Origin: Flavobacterium sp. KACC 22761
Lineage (GTDB): Bacteria; Bacteroidota; Bacteroidia; Flavobacteriales; Flavobacteriaceae
Reading direction: 5' to 3'
Length of the DNA: 64,000 nt
Assembly: GCF_034058155.1 (NCBI RefSeq)
Contig: NZ_CP139148.1
Location: 1,922,001-1,986,000 of the forward strand
Shown here: positions 60,548-64,000 of the stretch, one piece after another
Layout: the number at the start of each line of letters is the position of its first letter
Numbering within the stretch: the first letter of the stretch is position 1
The notes under the pieces: generated by a model
The model's input: the letters and a program-made list of their open reading frames with translations, nothing else
The model's database searches: none
Told to the model about the DNA's origin: nothing
Translations under genes and position numbers: made by a program

Positions 60548-61492
60548 ATGATTTCAATTCCTCACAAAGCTAAGCAATTCCTAGTTCTTCTGGCCAAACT
60601 TTTAATTGTTGGCGGCGCATTTTATTTTATTTATAATCAGTTGGCCAACAATGAAAAATTAGACTGGCAGAAGTTTATTGTTTTGTTCAAGAAAAACCAG
60701 TCGGTTTTAGGGATTTCGTTTATTCTTCTTTTGAGTGTTTTGAATCGTTATTTCGAGATTTTGAAATGGCAGAATCTGGCAAAAGTAATTCATAAAATCT
60801 CTGTTTATGAGGCTACAAAACAGGTTTTGGCCGCTTTAACAGCTGGAATTTTTACGCCAAATGGAGTAGGGGAGTACGCCGGAAAAGCGTTGTATTATCC
60901 AAAATCTGAAGCTAAAAAAGTTGTTTTTCTAAACTTAATCTGTAACGGGATCCAGATGATTTTGACAATTGTTTTCGGAATTTTTGGACTGCTATATTTC
61001 AATGCCCAATTCAATGTAATTACGACTAAAACAGTTTTGATTCTCTTTGGCGGTTTTATACTGCTTCTGATTATTTTATTCTCGATTAAAAAGATAAAAG
61101 TCAAAGGATATTCAATTGAAAAACTGATTCATAAAATCAACGAAATTCCGAAATCGGTTCATCAGAAAAATATCTTTTTAGGAATTTGCCGTTATTTGGT
61201 TTTTTCGCATCAATATTACTTTTTATTTTTAGGTTTTGATGTTGATTTGCCTTATTTGACGTTAATGGCAGCGATAACGTCGGTTTATTTTTTGGCATCT
61301 TCATTGCCAACTTTTCAGTTTTTGGATTTTGCGGTAAAAGGAAGTGTGGCGATTTATTTCTTCGGAATTTTAGGCGTAAATGAGTGGATTGTAATTTTCA
61401 TAAGCACTTTAATGTGGTTTTTGAATGTGGTGTTGCCAGTTGTTTTAGGAAGTTATTTTGTGTTGAATTTTAAAACTAAAACTGTAGAATGA
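60548..61492 (+). CDS. LPG synthase TM / UPF0104-family membrane protein
   Basis: A 314-residue integral membrane protein with about eight segments, related to the flippase part of lysyl-phosphatidylglycerol synthase. Family words include FVLLAKLLIVGGAFYFIYNQL, GIFTPNGVGEYAGKALYY, SLPTFQFLDFAVKGSVAIYFF and VIFISTLMWFLNVVLPV. It lacks the synthase domain, so it probably moves a lipid or glycolipid. A TACTTTTG box (60536-60543) ends only five bases before the ATG, so the transcript may be nearly leaderless. Its stop overlaps the GT2 gene by four bases. Confidence 0.87.
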   Translation: MISIPHKAKQFLVLLAKLLIVGGAFYFIYNQLANNEKLDWQKFIVLFKKNQSVLGISFILLLSVLNRYFEILKWQNLAKVIHKISVYEATKQVLAALTAGIFTPNGVGEYAGKALYYPKSEAKKVVFLNLICNGIQMILTIVFGIFGLLYFNAQFNVITTKTVLILFGGFILLLIILFSIKKIKVKGYSIEKLIHKINEIPKSVHQKNIFLGICRYLVFSHQYYFLFLGFDVDLPYLTLMAAITSVYFLASSLPTFQFLDFAVKGSVAIYFFGILGVNEWIVIFISTLMWFLNVVLPVVLGSYFVLNFKTKTVE

Positions 61493-62592
61493 TTTTTGAA
61501 TTTTTCGGCATATTATTCCTTTATATCATAAGCATTCTTTTGCTGATTTTTGGATTTTTCCGAATTAAAAAATTCAAGAAAACAGATTTAAAACCCAAAA
61601 CTAGTTTTACCATTATAGTTCCGTTTCGGAATGAAAAAGAAAATCTGCCAATACTTTTAGAAAGTTTTTCAAATTTGAATTATCCAAAAAATCTATTCAA
61701 AGTAATTCTGGTAGACGATAATTCAGACGAGAAATTTCACATTTCACATTTCACATTTGGGGTTTCACAAATAGACAATATTCGGATTTCAAATTCGCCT
61801 AAAAAAGATGCGATTACAACCGCAATACAGCACGTAAAAACCGATTGGGTAATTACCATAGATGCCGATTGTGTAGTTCCTGAAAACTGGCTTTTAACTT
61901 TTGATAATTATATTCAGGAAAATAAAGTTTCGATGCTGGCGGGCGCTGTAACGTACAAATGTGAAAATTCTTTTTTAGATCATTTTCAGCAATTGGATTT
62001 AACAAGTTTGCAAGGCGCAACGATTGGAAGTTTTGGTTTGAATAAAGGTTTTATGTGCAATGGAGCCAATTTTGCGTACACAAAATCATTGTTTGAAAGC
62101 TTAAACGGCTTTGAAGGAAATGACAAAATCGCCAGCGGTGACGATGTTTTTTTATTGCAAAAAGCAATTGAAAAATTCCCAAATGAAGTTCAGTATCTTA
62201 AAGCTGACGAGGCAATTGTCGTTACAAAACCAACCAAAAACTGGAGATCATTATTTTATCAAAGAGTGCGCTGGGCGTCAAAAACAAGTTCGTATAAAAG
62301 CTCTTTTGGCAAGTTTCTCGGTTTGATTGTTTTCTTAGGAAATTTGAGTTTTGTAATTGGATTTTTCCTGCTTCTTTTCGGAATTTGGTCGTATCCCATT
62401 TTTGTGATTTTTGCCTTTTCTAAGTTTGCAATTGATTTTGTTCTGCTTTCAATTACCAATCAATTTTTGACACCAAGCAAAATTAAAGGTCTTTTACTCA
62501 GTAGTTTGCTTTATCCTTTTTTTAGTTCAGCTGTTGCGTTGTACAGTTTGTTTGGTTCTTATGAATGGAAAGGCCGACAATTCAAAAAGTAA
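61489..62592 (+). CDS. family 2 glycosyltransferase with C-terminal membrane segments
   Basis: A 367-residue membrane glycosyltransferase. An N-terminal segment (about 4-24) precedes the GT-A core: FTIIVPFRNEKENLP, VILVDDNSDE, TIDADCVVPENW (DAD metal motif) and FQQLDL...ASGDDVFLL, then KNWRSLFYQRVRWASKT (QxxRW-like). Three further segments close the protein. It probably adds sugars to a membrane lipid and is translationally coupled to the flippase-like protein, which suggests a shared glycolipid pathway. Confidence 0.9.
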   Translation: MIFEFFGILFLYIISILLLIFGFFRIKKFKKTDLKPKTSFTIIVPFRNEKENLPILLESFSNLNYPKNLFKVILVDDNSDEKFHISHFTFGVSQIDNIRISNSPKKDAITTAIQHVKTDWVITIDADCVVPENWLLTFDNYIQENKVSMLAGAVTYKCENSFLDHFQQLDLTSLQGATIGSFGLNKGFMCNGANFAYTKSLFESLNGFEGNDKIASGDDVFLLQKAIEKFPNEVQYLKADEAIVVTKPTKNWRSLFYQRVRWASKTSSYKSSFGKFLGLIVFLGNLSFVIGFFLLLFGIWSYPIFVIFAFSKFAIDFVLLSITNQFLTPSKIKGLLLSSLLYPFFSSAVALYSLFGSYEWKGRQFKK

Positions 62593-62605
62593 TTTCTTTT
62601 GAAAA

Positions 62606-62690
62606 TGAGTGCCCTAGCCCTGATGGAAGCGGCATCCTTTTGTGGTGGGGTTCACCACAAAAGATACAGTGGACAGCAGGAATAGCTCCT
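62606..62690 (+). ncRNA. structured element, probable Flavo-1-type RNA, copy B
   Basis: GAGTGCCCTAGCCC, then GGAAGCGGCATCCTTTT, a perfect hairpin TTTTGTGGTG/CACCACAAAA (62638-62647, 62653-62662), AAAAGATACAGTGGACAGC, AGGAATAGCTCC. The same words in the same order occur in copy A at 41922-42006. The 91-codon ORF across it is not a gene. It lies between the convergent GT2 and lipoprotein genes. The family name is from memory. Confidence 0.55.
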
Positions 62691-62698
62691 AAAATAAA

Positions 62699-63184
62699 CT
62701 ACTTTTCTTCTTTCGCTTTTAAAATTACAGGCAAAATAAATTGTGTTTTTACCGGGATTCCGCGCTTTATTGCTGGATTTACTTCTGGAAAATCAATCAG
62801 GCGTGCATGCAAAATACTATCTACTTTGATGGTGTCATAAGCAACAGAATCTTTAGGAAATTGAGGCTCGAATTTCATTTTCGAATTTGGGAAAACCGTA
62901 ACTTTTACCTGAATGGTGTCCAGCTCAGGATACAAAATAGAAAGACTGTCGATTTGCAGTTTTTCTTGAATAAGTTGTGACATGACATCAAAAAAACACT
63001 TTTGGCGTTGTTTTTCATCTGCAACTGTTTCACATTCGGCCACGGTAGGATATTCGTCAACCTCTTTCCAGTTAATAGATTTTAGTTCTTTTTGAAGTAA
63101 TTCTTTTTCAGACGGAACCTTCTTCTCAAAGTATTGACAAGAGTTCAAAAGTAGGAAAGCTAAAAAAATGAAAAACTGCTTCAA
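62699..63184 (-). CDS. lipoprotein with TonB-type C-terminal domain
   Basis: A 161-residue lipoprotein. TTG at 63184 is the start (read MKQFFIFLAFLLLNSC; lipobox LLNSC); no ATG fits. The mature part has ECETVADEKQRQKCFFDVMSQLIQEKLQID and an end resembling TonB-C domains (VTVFPNSKMKFEPQFPKDSV, GIPVKTQFILPVIL). Two cysteines in the centre may pair. Function unknown. It is 50 bases downstream of the next gene on the same strand. Confidence 0.7.
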   Translation of the reverse strand: MKQFFIFLAFLLLNSCQYFEKKVPSEKELLQKELKSINWKEVDEYPTVAECETVADEKQRQKCFFDVMSQLIQEKLQIDSLSILYPELDTIQVKVTVFPNSKMKFEPQFPKDSVAYDTIKVDSILHARLIDFPEVNPAIKRGIPVKTQFILPVILKAKEEK

Positions 63185-63233
63185 GATTTTGAGGTTGAGT
63201 TGAATAAAGTGCTTTTGTGGTATAAAAATACGA

Positions 63234-63617
63234 TTATTTTTTTTGCGAACCTTTGTATTCTAAATATTCTTCATAGCTTTCAGAGAGCCATTGTTGCTTA
63301 TTTTGCGCCGCAAGTTCTTTTTGTTCAGGATATAACCGGGCAAGCCGATCTGAAAATGTGGCGATTTGAACGGTGTAGGTATAAAATTCAGCTTTTGTAA
63401 GTAGCTTATTTAGATCTTGCTTGCGGTCAAAAAATTCAAGAAAAAGCGCATCAAATTCTTTGAGAGAAAAATTTAATACTTTTTTCTTATTACTTTTATA
63501 AATGCTGTCCTGCAATAAAAGATCATCTAAAGAAAGTTTTTGAGTTTGAGCGTATAAGTTTAAATTGATAAAAAGTATCAAAGAAAAGAATGCAAATATT
63601 TTCAAAAATCGTCTCAT
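63234..63617 (-). CDS. small exported protein of unknown function
   Basis: A 127-residue protein with a signal peptide (MRRFLKIFAFFSLILFINLNLYAQ). The mature part is helical and charged (KVLNFSLKEFDALFLEFFDRKQDLNKLLTKAEFYTYTVQIATFSDRLARLYPEQKELAAQNKQQWLSESYEEYLEYK). I do not recognise the family. It precedes the TonB-like lipoprotein gene on the same strand by about 50 bases; the two may be cotranscribed. Confidence 0.65.
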   Translation of the reverse strand: MRRFLKIFAFFSLILFINLNLYAQTQKLSLDDLLLQDSIYKSNKKKVLNFSLKEFDALFLEFFDRKQDLNKLLTKAEFYTYTVQIATFSDRLARLYPEQKELAAQNKQQWLSESYEEYLEYKGSQKK

Positions 63618-63662
63618 AGCTTGTTTTTTCTGGGATTTGCAAATACAATTTACAAAAAATAT

Positions 63663-64000
63663 ATGGATTTAGTATTGTTGTTGCTTGGTTTTATGTGTAT
63701 GATTATCGGTATTTTTGGCAGCTTTTTGCCTGTTTTGCCTGGCTTGTCAAGTTGTTGGGTCGGATTACTGCTTTTATATCTCACAAAGGCTGTTGAAAAC
63801 AATTATTGGGTTTTGGGCATTACATTATTTATTACCATTACTATTACGGTTCTTGATTATATAATTCCGGCAAAAGGAACTAAAAAATTCGGCGGAAGTT
63901 CATATGGAGTCTGGGGAACAAACATTGGATTAATAGTTGGAATTTTGGCCCCGATACCATTTGGAGTTGTTATTGGTCCATTTGTAGGCGCATTTGTTGG
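63663..64000 (+). CDS. DUF456 membrane protein, N-terminal part
   Basis: The frame is open from an ATG at 63663 to the right edge (112 codons). It begins MDLVLLLLGFMCMIIGIFGSFLPVLPG and continues with KGTKKFGGSSYGVWGTNIGLIVGILAPIPFGVVIGPFVGAFVG, the DUF456 signature. It has at least three membrane segments so far. Function unknown. It is cut by the end of the window. Confidence 0.85.
   Translation, partial: MDLVLLLLGFMCMIIGIFGSFLPVLPGLSSCWVGLLLLYLTKAVENNYWVLGITLFITITITVLDYIIPAKGTKKFGGSSYGVWGTNIGLIVGILAPIPFGVVIGPFVGAFV

Noticed and set aside
62565..62840. 91-codon ORF after the glycosyltransferase gene
   Set aside because: Covers the structured RNA copy and then the antisense of the lipoprotein gene.

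Overview
The window comes from a low-GC Bacteroidota genome, most likely a Flavobacterium. The signs are the family's own promoter grammar (TTG, 19 bases, TAnnTTTG) in front of several genes, a MurF-alanine racemase fusion, AsmA, DUF58, DUF4407 and M56/BlaI proteins of Bacteroidota type, and intergenic regions full of short palindromic repeats. The window is chromosomal and mostly housekeeping. I see no phage, plasmid, CRISPR array or intact insertion sequence.

Layout. 1-6.1 kb: end of a small membrane protein gene, an outer-membrane protein, a PAP2-like membrane protein, murF-alr, mscL and asd. 6.2-8.8 kb: Fe-S handling genes (ferredoxin, Nfu-type scaffold, Mrp/ApbC carrier). 9.0-16.7 kb: a MacAB-like exporter operon (adaptor, ATPase, permease) read leftwards, facing a sigma-54 response regulator and histidine kinase read rightwards; a good sigma-54 promoter and a palindromic candidate enhancer lie between them. 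16.8-22.9 kb: ATL-type DNA repair protein, LysE exporter, TrmB, ammonium transporter, a lipoprotein with three His/Cys repeats, a ribosome hibernation factor and a solitary Vsr-like nuclease. 23-30 kb: AsmA, thioredoxin, M1 aminopeptidase and DUF58. 30.1-30.7 kb: two identical tRNA-Asp genes, each with its own promoter and terminator.

31-36.3 kb: AraC regulator followed by TolC, EmrA-like adaptor and MFS pump, a complete tripartite drug exporter. 36.5-40.3 kb: HAD phosphatase, two small secreted proteins and a very AT-rich islet (one unknown 422-residue gene and one tiny basic ORF) ending at tRNA-Leu. 40.4-46.2 kb: M20 dipeptidase, a TonB-domain protein and an operon of lipoprotein, DUF6624, BlaI-like repressor and M56 antirepressor with a TonB-type tail. 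46.4-50.0 kb: a zinc-ribbon/HTH protein, porin, MHS transporter and small membrane protein, all leftward. 50.2-64 kb: saccharopine dehydrogenase-like enzyme, DUF423, pckA, DUF4407, PH/SHOCT protein, YjbR, DUF4260, GNAT, cyclase, HemW, RuvC, a flippase-like protein with a GT2 glycosyltransferase, two small exported proteins and the start of a DUF456 gene.

The most unusual layer is non-genic. At least six families of inverted repeats fill the gaps, some nested inside one another, and one family has entered two coding regions in frame (hemW and the cyclase gene). Two copies of a structured element, probably a small RNA of the Flavo-1 type, lie downstream of genes at about 42.0 and 62.6 kb. I did not find a clear new defence or metabolic system. 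The best candidates for something undescribed are the three-repeat His/Cys lipoprotein, the AT-rich islet beside tRNA-Leu and the repeat insertions into genes.
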